This document shows, in pieces, positions 24,604 to 33,830 of a DNA stretch of 64,000 nucleotides. This DNA comes from Parvibaculum sp040390855. Its GTDB lineage: Bacteria > Pseudomonadota > Alphaproteobacteria > Parvibaculales > Parvibaculaceae. The notes below the pieces were generated by a model. It ran no database searches. It had not been told where the DNA came from and saw nothing but the letters and a program-made list of their open reading frames with translations. Position 1 is the stretch's first letter; every line of letters begins with the position of its first letter. Position numbers and translations under genes: made by a program. The stretch is from positions 94,796-158,795 of the forward strand of contig JAZJXO010000028.1 of the NCBI GenBank assembly GCA_040390855.1. The letters are read 5' to 3'.

Positions 24604-26718
24604 TCAGAATGCATAGGTCACACCGAGCTGCGCAAAGTCCTTATCATACATCAGGTCCTGGAACTCGTTGCCGAAGCTGTGCGTCCAGTTAGCCGACACG
24701 GTCCAGGTGTTCTGCAAGGAACTCGAAACACCAATCGTCACCGCTTTGCGCTTCTCAATGAAGCCGGGGCCTGTCGGACCTGCGGAATAACCGCTGACGT
24801 CATGCGCCCACTGCACGGACGGCGTAACAGTCCACGCCGTGTTGAACGCATTGTTATAGTTAGCAGCAGCGATCAGACGGTAGCCCCAAGAGAAAGTATC
24901 AGCATACTGAGCACCGGGGCAGGTCGCAGAAATCAGATCTGCCGCACTTGCCACCGGATTGCTGCCAGGGCAGACACCCGAGCCAAGCATATAATCGACA
25001 ATCGCATTGTTCGAATATGAGCCCGACATCGGAACGGCGAGGTTCTTGTGGGTGCCGTTCAGGTATTGAAAGCCGACATTGGCGATGAGCGGCACCAGAT
25101 CCGCACCCAAAAGTTCCGTTAACGGATTGGACGTGGGAAGTGTCGAAATCGTGTAAATCTGGCCCGTCATGACACGATGGCGATCATAGCCCGGATTCAC
25201 ATTACCAGCCGAGGTCAGAGGACGACCATTGGTCAGATATGTCGTCGGTGTACCACCGGCAAGAGCGGCCTGCGCCTGTGCAACAGTAGCGGTGGGATTT
25301 GCCGCAATAAAGGCAGCAAGCTGCTCGGTCAAAGACAAAGCCAAGCTATTGGCGTTGATCGTTGTGTCAGCAACCTGAAACGGCATGTTGGGCGAATAGG
25401 TCAGTTCACCGGAAAAAGCCGTACCGCCCAGAAGATCGGCAAGGGTCGTGTTGAAGCTCGCGCCGAACATATGGATATCTTCAGGATACTGAGCAAGTGT
25501 GCGGATTTTCCCCGCTGCGGCACCGCCGATCAACACTGCACCAGCCAACGGATCGGAAAGGCACAAAGAGGCTGGAGCAAAAGCCGCCAAAGCACCAAGG
25601 GGAGCGGCGCAATAATCTGCTGCATTGACACCCGGTACGCCTGCCGCTGTGAAAGTACCGATCGGCAGATTGGCGTGGAAGTTGGTGTAGTAAATACCGA
25701 GATCGGTACCATCATTAAGCCAATCGGCATAATAGCTGCCCTTGACACCAAACTGGCCGGAATTGCGCGCATATTCCGACGGCAGACGCGGGACAAACAC
25801 ACCCCCAAGCGTCTGGGACAAGCCGCCGCCGAGCGCAGCGACAGGTTGGTTATACTCAAAGGAATTCATGACATATGTGCCGCCTTCGCAATAGGCGTCA
25901 CTGCTGGAAAAGAATGTTCCGCAGGAATCGACACGTGTCCGGCTCCAGGCGAATTCATAAAATGCTTCGATGCCGAAATTTCCCGGCAAGCCAAGCTGGG
26001 CATAGATCATCGGAACCGGCTGATAGGCTTCCTTGAGCTGTGAACCGGGCGTGCGAATCGCGGAGACGTCGATCGGCAGGAAGGAATTGATACCACCCTG
26101 GAAAATCAGGCTCTCGCCCCAGTTGACGACCTGATTGCCAAGGCGAACATTGAGCGCTTGCCCGGCAACGGTAAAGTTACCATAAACGAAGGCATCGAGC
26201 AGCTTGAAGCCATGACCTGCACCATTGTTGCCATCTCTTATGCCATTGCCACGCGATCCATCGCTGAGAGGACGCATACCGTAACCGTCGCTTTGCGTGC
26301 CCTGCTGTTCGGCACCCCAATAATCGTAAAAGGCTTTACCGCGAATGAAGGCACCATAGTTCTGCCATTCGAGTTGAAGCTCGCTTGTAACTTTTGCGAC
26401 CGTCGTAAAGGGATTCCACTGACGGCTGTTGATATTGCCGTCGTCGCTATTGACGCCGTAAGAATATCCCGAGCCAGTCTTACCGAGCGTATGAGCCGAA
26501 GTCGCACCCGTTGTCGTACAACCACCGTTAGGCAGGGCGACCTTGGTGCAGTCGATGGGCGAGGTCCTCACGCCCATGCCAAACGAAACCGATGAATCCA
26601 CGGTGGCGTCAACGTCACCAAGTTTAAATTGAACCGCGTTCGCCACGCCGGTCGACGCAATCAGCCCGACGGCTGCGATCGCGCCGACAAGCAATGATCG
26701 CAAATTTCTTGTTTTCAT
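24604..26718 (-). CDS. DUF1302 family outer-membrane beta-barrel protein
   Basis: 704 residues. The signal peptide (residues 1-28) ends GVANA-VQF. The mature start FKLGDVDATVDSSVSFGMGVR is the DUF1302 hallmark, as are LRLGNQVVNWGESLIFQGGIN, FLPIDVSAIRTPGSQLKEAYQP and PMIYAQLGLPGNFGIEAFYEFAW. The C-terminus ends YAF, the terminal aromatic expected of a BAM-assembled barrel. It probably forms an outer-membrane channel for hydrophobic substrates. GAGGAGG upstream of the ATG is a strong ribosome site. It is the first gene of a minus-strand locus with DUF1329, Ycf48-like, monooxygenase-like and SDR genes, but has its own terminator. Confidence 0.93.
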   Translation of the reverse strand: MKTRNLRSLLVGAIAAVGLIASTGVANAVQFKLGDVDATVDSSVSFGMGVRTSPIDCTKVALPNGGCTTTGATSAHTLGKTGSGYSYGVNSDDGNINSRQWNPFTTVAKVTSELQLEWQNYGAFIRGKAFYDYWGAEQQGTQSDGYGMRPLSDGSRGNGIRDGNNGAGHGFKLLDAFVYGNFTVAGQALNVRLGNQVVNWGESLIFQGGINSFLPIDVSAIRTPGSQLKEAYQPVPMIYAQLGLPGNFGIEAFYEFAWSRTRVDSCGTFFSSSDAYCEGGTYVMNSFEYNQPVAALGGGLSQTLGGVFVPRLPSEYARNSGQFGVKGSYYADWLNDGTDLGIYYTNFHANLPIGTFTAAGVPGVNAADYCAAPLGALAAFAPASLCLSDPLAGAVLIGGAAAGKIRTLAQYPEDIHMFGASFNTTLADLLGGTAFSGELTYSPNMPFQVADTTINANSLALSLTEQLAAFIAANPTATVAQAQAALAGGTPTTYLTNGRPLTSAGNVNPGYDRHRVMTGQIYTISTLPTSNPLTELLGADLVPLIANVGFQYLNGTHKNLAVPMSGSYSNNAIVDYMLGSGVCPGSNPVASAADLISATCPGAQYADTFSWGYRLIAAANYNNAFNTAWTVTPSVQWAHDVSGYSAGPTGPGFIEKRKAVTIGVSSSLQNTWTVSANWTHSFGNEFQDLMYDKDFAQLGVTYAF

Positions 26719-27067
26719 AGGTGATCCTCCTCGATCATCGATGGCTTCTACTTACTGCAGCCTGACATTCGGGAGATTGAACGATGGATGTTAAGCCCCA
26801 CTCGACTGCCCCCCGGCCAGTCAGCATCCCTCAACGGTTAGCCCACCTTTATTGATCCATCATGTCAAGGCGGACATGTCAGCTCAAAACAAGCACAATA
26901 TGTATTCAAAGGGGGTATGACATATTTGACACGGATTTCAGAGGCAGGACGCGGTTCTTTGGAAAATTACAAAAAACAACGCAACTGCAACATGATTTTT
27001 TGCAGCGCAATAATTTTCTTCGGCGAATCAACTCCGCACACTGACGAATAGTAAAAGACCCTGGCGT
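26719..27067. other. Intergenic region between DUF1302 and pcuAC
   Basis: About 350 bases. It should contain the DUF1302 promoter. A short GACATGTC palindrome occurs near 26871-26878. A 60-codon plus-strand frame (26862-27044) has no ribosome site or recognisable content and is not called. Confidence 0.5.
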
Positions 27068-27529
27068 TCAGGGCTGCGCTTTGACCGGCACGGAAATATC
27101 GGTTGCACCGGCCTTCTCGAAGGTCAGATGCAACGTGATGGATGTGCCCACGACGAGCGGCGCTTTGAGGCCAATCAGCATAATGTGCGTGCCGCCGGGC
27201 GCGGCTGTGATGCTCGCTCCCGCAGGCAGAGGCAGACGCGTCAAGGTCCGCATCCGCATGACCGTGCCATCCATTGTCATCTCGTGAAGGAGAACTTTGT
27301 CCGCCGCCGGTGAGGCAACGGCAATGAGTGCATCGGGTTCTGCACCCGTGTTTGTGAGCGTCAGATAAGCCGCACCGTTTTTCGTCATGCTAGGCCGCGC
27401 CCAGGCACCGGTAATTTCAATGGAACCGGCTTTCGCCCCGTCCGCCTCTACGAGCCCCGCCGTCAGCATAACGAGAAAAAGAGCAGAGACACATGTTTTG
27501 AGAAAAGAACTCTTGGGAAAAGAAAACAT
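27068..27529 (-). CDS. pcuAC: Periplasmic copper chaperone PCu(A)C
   Basis: 153 residues from the ATG at 27529 (AGGA eight bases upstream). There is a signal peptide to about residue 30. The mature domain begins IEITGAWARPSM, continues GAAYLTLTNTGAEPDALI, and carries the copper motif H-x-M with later Met and H-x-M: LLHEMTMDGTVMRMR and GGTHIMLIGL. PCu(A)C delivers Cu(I) to the CuA site of cytochrome oxidase in the periplasm. The usual partner SCO gene is not adjacent. Monocistronic. Confidence 0.93.
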   Translation of the reverse strand: MFSFPKSSFLKTCVSALFLVMLTAGLVEADGAKAGSIEITGAWARPSMTKNGAAYLTLTNTGAEPDALIAVASPAADKVLLHEMTMDGTVMRMRTLTRLPLPAGASITAAPGGTHIMLIGLKAPLVVGTSITLHLTFEKAGATDISVPVKAQP

Positions 27530-27778
27530 TGCAAAAGTCCTTTCAGCGGATGAGGCCCGCAACCTATTGAAGTTCCCGAGCCTACCGAAGTGGCCAGCCC
27601 CCCGCGAGGCCCGCATTCGCCATAAGGGCAATCTGTCGCGGGTCCCGTCGGCTAAAACCGCGGATTTCAGCCGGTCCTGAATAAAAACCAGTGAATGAAA
27701 CCTATTCGCATTTGCATGTTAGCCGCCACTCTGGCATTCTCCGGCTCCCGACAAGGTCGGACTATCCGGGAGAACAGC

Positions 27779-27973
27779 ATGTTCGTCTGTATCTGCAATG
27801 CCTTGAACGACCGCACCGTCAATGAACTGGTGGCCTCAGGGGCCGCCACGTCGGCGGCAGGTATTCATCGCGCCGCAGGCTGCAAAGTGCAATGCGGACG
27901 CTGTCTGCCGGACATGGCCGAGATCATTGCCGAGCACAAGACCGCCGGTGTTTTCGCCCAGGCTGCGGACTGA
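27779..27973 (+). CDS. bfd: Bacterioferritin-associated ferredoxin
   Basis: 64 residues from the ATG at 27779. The [2Fe-2S] Bfd motif is complete: CICN near the N-terminus and CGRCLPDM after about 35 residues, with two further bases of the fold in GCKVQ. Bfd donates electrons to bacterioferritin to release stored iron. An upstream ATG at 27695 would add 28 residues without homology. It lies 177 bases before bfr on the same strand, and together they form the iron-storage unit. Expression is probably induced by iron limitation; no Fur or Irr box was recognised by eye. Confidence 0.93.
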   Translation: MFVCICNALNDRTVNELVASGAATSAAGIHRAAGCKVQCGRCLPDMAEIIAEHKTAGVFAQAAD

Positions 27974-28150
27974 TGGGGCGGCGAACCGGCCAGCTGCAAG
28001 CGCCTGCCTTTGCAACTGCGCCGCATTTGCCAATAAAGCCGAAAAACCCTTTGGTTTCTGGCACTTAGACGCAAATATCGGGTTTGACGTCGCCGCCGAA
28101 CCAGCCGATTATGGGCCCGTTCTCATCCCCCCTCAGACGGAGCCTGCGCC

Positions 28151-28633
28151 ATGAAAGGCGACCCCAAGGTCATCGAATTGCTCAACAAGGCGCTGAAGCT
28201 CGAACTCACCGCCATCAACCAGTATTTCCTTCATGCCCGCATGTTTAAAAACTGGGGCTTCAGGAAGCTCGGCGAGGTCGAATATCACGAGTCCATCGAC
28301 GAGATGAAACATGCCGATCGTCTGATCGAGCGGATTCTGTTTCTCGACGGTCTGCCCAATCTGCAGGACATGGACAAAATCCGCATCGGCGAAAATGTCG
28401 AGGAATGCCTGCGCGCCGACCTTGATGTCGAGATGAAAGCACATCCCTTCTACCGCGATGCCATCACCTATTGCGAAAGCGCGCGCGACTATATCACGCG
28501 CGAGATTTTCGAGCGCATTCTGGAGAGCGAGGAAGAGCATATCGACTTCCTCGAAACCCAACTGAGCCTTATCGGCAGCGTCGGGATCAAAAACTATTTG
28601 CAATCCCAGATGGGAGAGCATTCGGGTTCATAA
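28151..28633 (+). CDS. bfr: Bacterioferritin
   Basis: 160 residues, the standard length. It begins MKGDPKVIELLNKALKLELT. The ferroxidase residues Glu18, Glu51, His54, with Glu94 and Glu127 regions (ITYCESARDYITREIFERIL, SEEEHIDFLETQL), and the haem ligand Met52 (DEMKHADR) are visible. It forms a 24-mer shell storing iron in the cytoplasm. bfd is directly upstream. The 3' side meets the convergent small entericidin gene. Confidence 0.97.
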   Translation: MKGDPKVIELLNKALKLELTAINQYFLHARMFKNWGFRKLGEVEYHESIDEMKHADRLIERILFLDGLPNLQDMDKIRIGENVEECLRADLDVEMKAHPFYRDAITYCESARDYITREIFERILESEEEHIDFLETQLSLIGSVGIKNYLQSQMGEHSGS

Positions 28634-28680
28634 CCTAACCCGGGGATTTGGGGCCGTACTTGCGAGCGCAGCCCCAAAAA

Positions 28681-28803
28681 TCACATCTGGCCACGGGTCC
28701 AGCGCGCGGTGTCGGACAGGTCTTGGCCCACACCTTCAATAGTCGAGCAGGCGGCAAGCGCGCAGGTCATGGCAACAATCAGCATAAGCACAAGTTTGGT
28801 CAT
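28681..28803 (-). CDS. Entericidin A/B family lipoprotein (40 residues)
   Basis: A very short gene. The product starts MTKLVLMLIVAMTCALAAC, with the lipobox LAAC (lipidated Cys19), and continues STIEGVGQDLSDTARW, the signature of entericidin EcnA/EcnB. AGGGGG lies about six bases upstream of the ATG. Entericidins are small membrane lipoproteins reported as a bacteriolysis toxin/antidote pair in enterics. In alphaproteobacteria single copies are common and the role is unclear. It is convergent with bfr, and 79 bases separate its start from the divergent PNPOx-type gene. Confidence 0.9.
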   Translation of the reverse strand: MTKLVLMLIVAMTCALAACSTIEGVGQDLSDTARWTRGQM

Positions 28804-28882
28804 TTGAGGCCCCCTAAAGGCATGAAATCGGTCAGCGCCCGTGGTATCTGGAAGACGATAAATTTATGCGCATGTGAGGCCC

Positions 28883-29353
28883 ATGAACGATCAACCAAAA
28901 ATTAATGCGGGCATCAAACTCATCGAGGAAACAGGCGAAGGGGCCCTTGCCACGCTCGACGAGACGGGCTTTCCGTTTGCCACTCTCACGACCTTTGCAA
29001 GAGACGCCGACGGCCGCCTGTTGATGCTCTTGTCGAACCTCGCGCGTCACACCGCCAACCTCAACCGCGATAATCGTGCGAGCCTGCTGATCGCTGATAC
29101 GCCCCCTTCTGATTCAAAGGAGGGAGCGGACGCGCAAGCGCGCTCGCGCGGCACATTTGTCGGTCGCGTTGAGAAGCTCACCGGTGCGGCTGAAATTGTG
29201 GCGGCCAAAGCGATTTTCGTAGCGCGCCATCCTTCGTCGGCCTCCTACGCCGAGTTCCCTGATTTCAACGTCTATGCACTCACCATCGATACCGTTCATA
29301 TGGTGCAGGGCTTTGGCCGCATCTTCGAAATCAAGGGCGAATATTTGCGCTGA
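28883..29353 (+). CDS. PNPOx-fold (split-barrel) protein, HugZ N-domain-like
   Basis: 156 residues from the ATG at 28883. The pyridoxamine-phosphate-oxidase-like fold is indicated by EGALATLDETGFPFATLTTF, LLMLLSNLARHTANLNRD and RASLLIADTP, then RGTFVGRVEKL. This matches the N-terminal domain of haem-utilisation proteins of the HugZ/HutZ type. The C-terminal DUF2470 domain of the usual 240-residue form is absent. A flavin- or haem-binding role is inferred only. The upstream interval is shared with the entericidin gene. Confidence 0.85.
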   Translation: MNDQPKINAGIKLIEETGEGALATLDETGFPFATLTTFARDADGRLLMLLSNLARHTANLNRDNRASLLIADTPPSDSKEGADAQARSRGTFVGRVEKLTGAAEIVAAKAIFVARHPSSASYAEFPDFNVYALTIDTVHMVQGFGRIFEIKGEYLR

Positions 29354-29620
29354 TCTGTTTATCGCCATTTACGATATAGTCCGTCCACAGATCACATCAG
29401 GGGGCGGACTTTTTACGAAGAAGTTCAGGATTTTTGCAGTGACGGTCGTCTAGGCTGATACGCCGAAAACTTTCACACAACAGAAAATGCTTGATCTGTC
29501 GGGCTGCCACATACCACAAGAAGAAATCCGTATCGGTACGGTTGTGCTGCCCCACACCGACCCTTACGGCCCCGTGATGTCCAATTCCACCCGTAAAACC
29601 GAATAACACCTGATGAAAAA

Positions 29621-29696
29621 TGGTGCCGCTTAGGTGACTCGAACACCTGACCCCCTCATTACGAATGAGGTGCTCTACCAACTGAGCTAAAGCGGC
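29621..29696 (-). tRNA. tRNA-Thr (anticodon CGT)
   Basis: A 76-base cloverleaf on the minus strand: acceptor GCCGCTT/AAGCGGC, D arm GCTC/GAGC, anticodon stem CCTCA/TGAGG around loop TTCGTAA, and T loop TTCGAGT. Anticodon CGT reads ACG. CCA is encoded (29621-29623), and a T5 run follows directly on the minus strand, fitting termination. Confidence 0.95.
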
Positions 29697-29733
29697 ACGG
29701 GGTTCTGCGGGCAGGAGCCTCGCGAACCGACCT

Positions 29734-29762
29734 CAAATACCGCGCCCCACCCTCTTTGGCAA
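29734..29762 (-). promoter_or_regulatory. Probable promoter of tRNA-Thr
   Basis: On the minus strand TTGCCA (29757-29762) is separated by exactly 17 bases from TATTTG (29734-29739), 37 bases before the tRNA 5' end. Confidence 0.45.
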
Positions 29763-29836
29763 CAGACTTTGCGAAGGCAGGACGGCGGAACGGGGTAAAC
29801 CTAGCTGAAATCCCTTAACTCCCGACTTACAGGTCT

Positions 29837-30874
29837 TTATTCGGGGCTTACCGTCATAGGTTTGACTTCGCCCTCATGCTCGACCGGCACGGTTTCGCCC
29901 TCGTGAGCACCCGCTGCACCGGTCAAAGCCGCACTCAAAAACGCGTCCACATCGGCCGCCGACTTGTCTACGACTTCCTCCATCGGGATGTGGCCGACAT
30001 CGGTATAGACCACGACTTTGGCTCCCTGAATGCGCTTCTGGAACTCGTAGGCCGTGGCGAGCGGAATGAGCCCGTCCTTGTCGCCCCAGAGTATGAGCGT
30101 CGGCGCGCGGATCTCGCCCAGGTGATCGGCCATCTTGCTGTCATAGGGCATGGCAAAGCGCATCCCCGTGGCGCGGCGGTTGCCCTGATAGAGGTTGAGG
30201 TCGTAATAGCGCTCGATCATCTCCGGTGTCACCTTCGACTGATCGAAAAAGACTTTGCGCACGCCCTCTTCATAGATCGAGCGGGGGGCCAGATATTTCA
30301 AAAGCTGGTTCACCACCGGCCAGCGCGCCATGCGGAAACCGAGCGGCACTTTTTCGTCGGGGTTCGCGACACGCGGCAAGCCACCGGCATCGACGAGAAC
30401 AAGCGCTGTCACCTCTTTGGGATATTGCTCCGCATAGGCCGCCGCGACACCGCCACCCATCGAATTACCGCCGATGGCATAAGACGTGAGACCGAGCTTC
30501 GCCACCACTTCATGCGTGAACGTTACCATGCCGTCGCGTGAATAATCATCGTTCGGCACACCGCCCGTAAGCCCGTGACCGGGCATATCCATCGTCACGA
30601 TACGGTATTTGGCCCCGAGAATTTCAACCCATGGCTCCCATGTATGGAGAGACGCATTGGAGCCATGCACCAGCACCAGAACGGGGCCTGACTTGTTGCC
30701 CTGATCGCGCACATGCGCTTTGGCCCCATCGGCAAGCTCGATGAATTGCGATGGCGGACCGGCATATCTGGGGCCTAGCTCATCCAGCGTTTTGTCAAAG
30801 CGCACGAGCGACACAATGATCACAACAAGCGCCAGCACAACAAGCAGGCCGATGCCATTGAATATCCGCTTCAC
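29837..30874 (-). CDS. Alpha/beta hydrolase, membrane-anchored
   Basis: 345 residues. One N-terminal transmembrane segment (about 6-25) is followed by the alpha/beta-hydrolase core. VLVHGSNASLHTW gives the oxyanion region, GNSMGGG the nucleophile elbow (Ser about 138), LWGDKDGLIP the acid and DVGHIPMEE the histidine. The start is GTG, 15 bases after the hemY stop, with AGGGG upstream, so it is the last gene of the hemC-hemD-mitofilin-hemY run. The substrate is unknown; esterase or lipase-like. Confidence 0.9.
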   Translation of the reverse strand: MKRIFNGIGLLVVLALVVIIVSLVRFDKTLDELGPRYAGPPSQFIELADGAKAHVRDQGNKSGPVLVLVHGSNASLHTWEPWVEILGAKYRIVTMDMPGHGLTGGVPNDDYSRDGMVTFTHEVVAKLGLTSYAIGGNSMGGGVAAAYAEQYPKEVTALVLVDAGGLPRVANPDEKVPLGFRMARWPVVNQLLKYLAPRSIYEEGVRKVFFDQSKVTPEMIERYYDLNLYQGNRRATGMRFAMPYDSKMADHLGEIRAPTLILWGDKDGLIPLATAYEFQKRIQGAKVVVYTDVGHIPMEEVVDKSAADVDAFLSAALTGAAGAHEGETVPVEHEGEVKPMTVSPE

Positions 30875-30889
30875 CAGTTTATTTCCCCC

Positions 30890-32509
30890 TCACAAATCGC
30901 CTTTGCTCCGCAAACGCGTCTCCGCGTCCTCCCCGTCAAAATCATCAGCCCCGTCCGGCCCCGGATCGTCGGGCAGATGCGCGGCATAGTCCTTGACGAT
31001 GTCCGCCGCCGCAACGGGGGCCTCGGCCACATCATCAGCTTCGTCATCCAGCACCGCCTGAGCCGCGACAGACGCAGATACTGGCGCAGATGCTGGTGCA
31101 AACACCGGCACAGGTACACGATCCGGCAAGGCGTCTGACATCTCGTCGTCTTCATCGTTCACGGGCATGGCTGAGGCGGTAATCCGCATTCCCGGCACAC
31201 GCCATTCCAGCGCATCAAATTCGCCGGTCGCCGGATTGAGCGGCGTCCATGTGTAGGAACGCCAACCCTCACCCGTCCAGGCTTCATCTTCCGGTGCCTG
31301 CAATGCGCGCGACAACCATTCGCGCGCCGAGCCGCGATTGCCGAACTCTCCCTCTTCGATTTCAGCCATCAGCTCGCAAATGCGCTGCGTCGGACGCGTC
31401 GTGGCATTGGCCCCGACGAAAACCTCCAAAGCACCGCGTGCCGCCAGCCAGTCACGCGCACCAATGGCGGCACGCGCCAGCGCCACACGGCTTTCCTTGT
31501 GCTCGCGGTTGCGCCCGACAAGAAGCTGTACGCGCTTGAAGCGGTCATAGCCGCTCTCCATCGGCACGAGACCCATGAAGGCGTCGACAAGTTCAGGATG
31601 CGGCTCCACGCTCCATGCCGCCTCGATGAGTTTTGCCCCTTTGCGTACATGGCCTGTCGCCGCCGACAGCCGGGCGGCGAGCGCCACAGCGGGCGGAAAG
31701 GAAGGATCGAGAGCGACAGCGAGCATCGCCTGACGCAAAGCCATTTCATCCGTCTGCTGACGTTTTGGGCCGGTCTCGGCTTTTGCTTCTTCGGCGGCCG
31801 CTATCGCCTGCGCGGTCAGCATGACCATGCGGCGGCGGCGCGCCTCGTTGCGGCTGATCTGTTTGGCTTTCAGGCTCTGATCGAGCGTGCGCAGCGCCGC
31901 CCCCCAATCGCCTTCGGCGGCTTCGATTTCAAACACCGCCTGCGCCGCCCATTGGGCATTGGGTTTCAGACGAAAAGCCTGCCGCGCAATTTCAAGCGCC
32001 CGCACGCGGTCACCCGCGCGACGGGCCTGTACAAACAATCCGCGCAATCCCAAAAAGCGCGTCTCGGACGAAGAGAGCATCGTCTCGAAGGTTGCATTGG
32101 CATCGGCGTCGCGCCCTTCAAGCTGGGCGGTCTGCGCGGTCAGCAACAATGTGAGTGGCGTATCAGCGAGAAGTTTCTGGGCGCGAACCGCATGACGCCG
32201 CGCCTCCGCGCTGTCACCGGCAGCAACCGCGACCATGCCGCGCGACAGCGCCAGAAAACCATTGGAGCGGCGGCGCTGATCCATAAAAGCCGAAACGCTA
32301 TGCGGTGCACGCAACACCCCGCCCGCCACGCGCCAGACGACGATGACAAGCGCCGCCAGCACGACAAGAAAGCCAAGCCCGATAACAAAACTTGTACGCA
32401 GCTCATAGCCCTGCCAATGCAGCACGAGCTGACCCGGATTATCGGCAAGAAAGACGCCGAGGGCCGCGAGACCCGCAATGACCAGAAATATGTAGAGCGC
32501 CTTCAGCAT
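30890..32509 (-). CDS. hemY: HemY-like TPR membrane protein
   Basis: 539 residues. The HemY N-terminal domain has two membrane segments (about 4-22 and 41-63) with LKALYIFLVIAGLAALGVFL, LVLHWQGYELRTS and SAFMDQRRRSNGFLALSRGM. The central part is TPR-like alpha-helical repeats (about 80-400), and the tail is long, acidic and Ala/Pro-rich. HemY of this type is not protoporphyrinogen oxidase; its exact function in haem synthesis is unresolved. The ATG overlaps the upstream mitofilin-like stop by one base (TGATG). The C-terminal tail beyond about 430 is an alphaproteobacterial addition. Confidence 0.9.
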   Translation of the reverse strand: MLKALYIFLVIAGLAALGVFLADNPGQLVLHWQGYELRTSFVIGLGFLVVLAALVIVVWRVAGGVLRAPHSVSAFMDQRRRSNGFLALSRGMVAVAAGDSAEARRHAVRAQKLLADTPLTLLLTAQTAQLEGRDADANATFETMLSSSETRFLGLRGLFVQARRAGDRVRALEIARQAFRLKPNAQWAAQAVFEIEAAEGDWGAALRTLDQSLKAKQISRNEARRRRMVMLTAQAIAAAEEAKAETGPKRQQTDEMALRQAMLAVALDPSFPPAVALAARLSAATGHVRKGAKLIEAAWSVEPHPELVDAFMGLVPMESGYDRFKRVQLLVGRNREHKESRVALARAAIGARDWLAARGALEVFVGANATTRPTQRICELMAEIEEGEFGNRGSAREWLSRALQAPEDEAWTGEGWRSYTWTPLNPATGEFDALEWRVPGMRITASAMPVNDEDDEMSDALPDRVPVPVFAPASAPVSASVAAQAVLDDEADDVAEAPVAAADIVKDYAAHLPDDPGPDGADDFDGEDAETRLRSKGDL

Positions 32510-33684
32510 CAGCCTTCGATCCCCGCAGCTAGTCGCTTGGTGATATTGGCACTGAGAGCGGCAAGCAGATCAGATGTGGTGACACGCGCCGTCGCATCCG
32601 CCACCCATGGCTTTGCGGCGGCGGCTGCCGGACCTTTCAAACCCGCCGCTTCCGAGATCGCTGCCGACAGATCGCCACGCCCGACGCGCTCTTCCATTCG
32701 CGCGAGCACAGCGTCCGTGTCATCGCCCGCGATCTCGCCGGTCCGGCGCAGCGTCACGAGCTTTTTGAAGTTGGACACAAAGCGCGCCCACCAGCCATCG
32801 CCCGATGCTGCCCGTTCCGCATCCAGCACGCGCTGCACGACGAGCGGAAATTCGGTTTCCAGTGTCGCCGCTGTCGGCACACCTTTTTCGGCGACTGTTT
32901 TCAACGCGCCGAGTTCAGGCTCGTTCGGCAGAAAGGCCGCAACCACATCAAGCTCGCGCGCAAATGGCTCGGACCCCGATGTCGCACGGGAGAGATTGGA
33001 AAGAGCGAGCCCCAAGGCCGCACGCGCCGCCGCATCCGGATCGTCTTTCTTCGCTTCAAGCGCGGCGACACGTTTATCCAACTCGGCGATTTTCGGTGCG
33101 AGACTGTCAACGGCGGTATTGAGCGCCTTGACCATCGCACTGAGTTGCGTGATCTGAGCAGCAATATCCGCAGGTGGAAGATTTTTCTCGATCGTGGCAA
33201 GCCGCTCGGTTTGCGCGTCTGCTGCCGCCTTCGCCGCCGCTACAGCGGCTTCTGCCGCATCAAGACGTGCGGGCATAGCGGCGGCTTCTTCAAGCGCCTT
33301 GCCGGAAACGGCAAGCTGGCTTTCAATCGCTTTGAGACTTTGAGTCTGTGTTTCATCGACGCTCGCATTGGCATCGAGGCGCGATGAAAGATCGCCGATA
33401 ACTTTGGGGTCGGTATCATTCGTGCCGACAAGACCCGCCTGATTGAGCGCCACGACAAGCACCATCGCACCGATTATGCCCGCTGCCAGCGAGAAACCGA
33501 CAATGCGCGACCCGCCGGACGACGCCACCGCCGAAGGCGCAGCAGGGCGCGCGGGCTCATCCTCATCTTCGGCTACAGCATCAATCACCGGCGGCTCTTT
33601 GGACCCACGCTCCGCAGAAGGCCCGTTACGTTCGGGCGAGAGGATTTCCGGTTCACCGGCTGAAGGTGTTTCAGGATCAGGCAT
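32509..33684 (-). CDS. Mitofilin/Mic60-like inner-membrane protein
   Basis: 391 residues. The N-terminal 60 residues are acidic and Pro-rich, followed by one transmembrane helix (about 62-82, IVGFSLAAGIIGAMVLVVAL). A long predicted coiled coil comes next (about 95-215, rich in Ala, Glu, Lys) and then a helical C-terminal domain. This is the alphaproteobacterial Mic60 homologue, normally encoded between hemD and hemY, as here. Family members shape the cytoplasmic membrane (crista-like junctions). The gene is 146 bases after hemD and overlaps hemY by one base. Confidence 0.88.
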   Translation of the reverse strand: MPDPETPSAGEPEILSPERNGPSAERGSKEPPVIDAVAEDEDEPARPAAPSAVASSGGSRIVGFSLAAGIIGAMVLVVALNQAGLVGTNDTDPKVIGDLSSRLDANASVDETQTQSLKAIESQLAVSGKALEEAAAMPARLDAAEAAVAAAKAAADAQTERLATIEKNLPPADIAAQITQLSAMVKALNTAVDSLAPKIAELDKRVAALEAKKDDPDAAARAALGLALSNLSRATSGSEPFARELDVVAAFLPNEPELGALKTVAEKGVPTAATLETEFPLVVQRVLDAERAASGDGWWARFVSNFKKLVTLRRTGEIAGDDTDAVLARMEERVGRGDLSAAISEAAGLKGPAAAAAKPWVADATARVTTSDLLAALSANITKRLAAGIEG

Positions 33685-33830
33685 CGCGCGTCACTTTTGT
33701 CTTTCAATCAGGGGTCCGGATCTGGGCCAAATCAGACGTCTTCGTCCTCTGGCCACTATAGAGCGGATCATGTCGAACCCAAGGCAATGCTGCACGGTTT
33801 TTAGCTAAACCCGACCGATCAGCGCCAGGC

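Noticed and set aside
26862..27044. Plus-strand 60-codon frame in the DUF1302 upstream region
   Set aside because: No ribosome site, basic low-information composition, and it lies in a region expected to be regulatory.
29488..29607. Plus-strand 39-codon frame before tRNA-Thr
   Set aside because: No ribosome site and no recognisable family; it may be chance or a remnant. The 267 bases between the PNPOx-type gene and tRNA-Thr hold no other candidate.
29397..29681. Minus-strand open frame of 94 codons
   Set aside because: It covers most of tRNA-Thr and its trailer and shows no recognisable content.
31499..33157. Plus-strand open frame of 552 codons
   Set aside because: It crosses the hemY/mitofilin boundary antisense and is Arg/Ala/Ser-rich without motifs.
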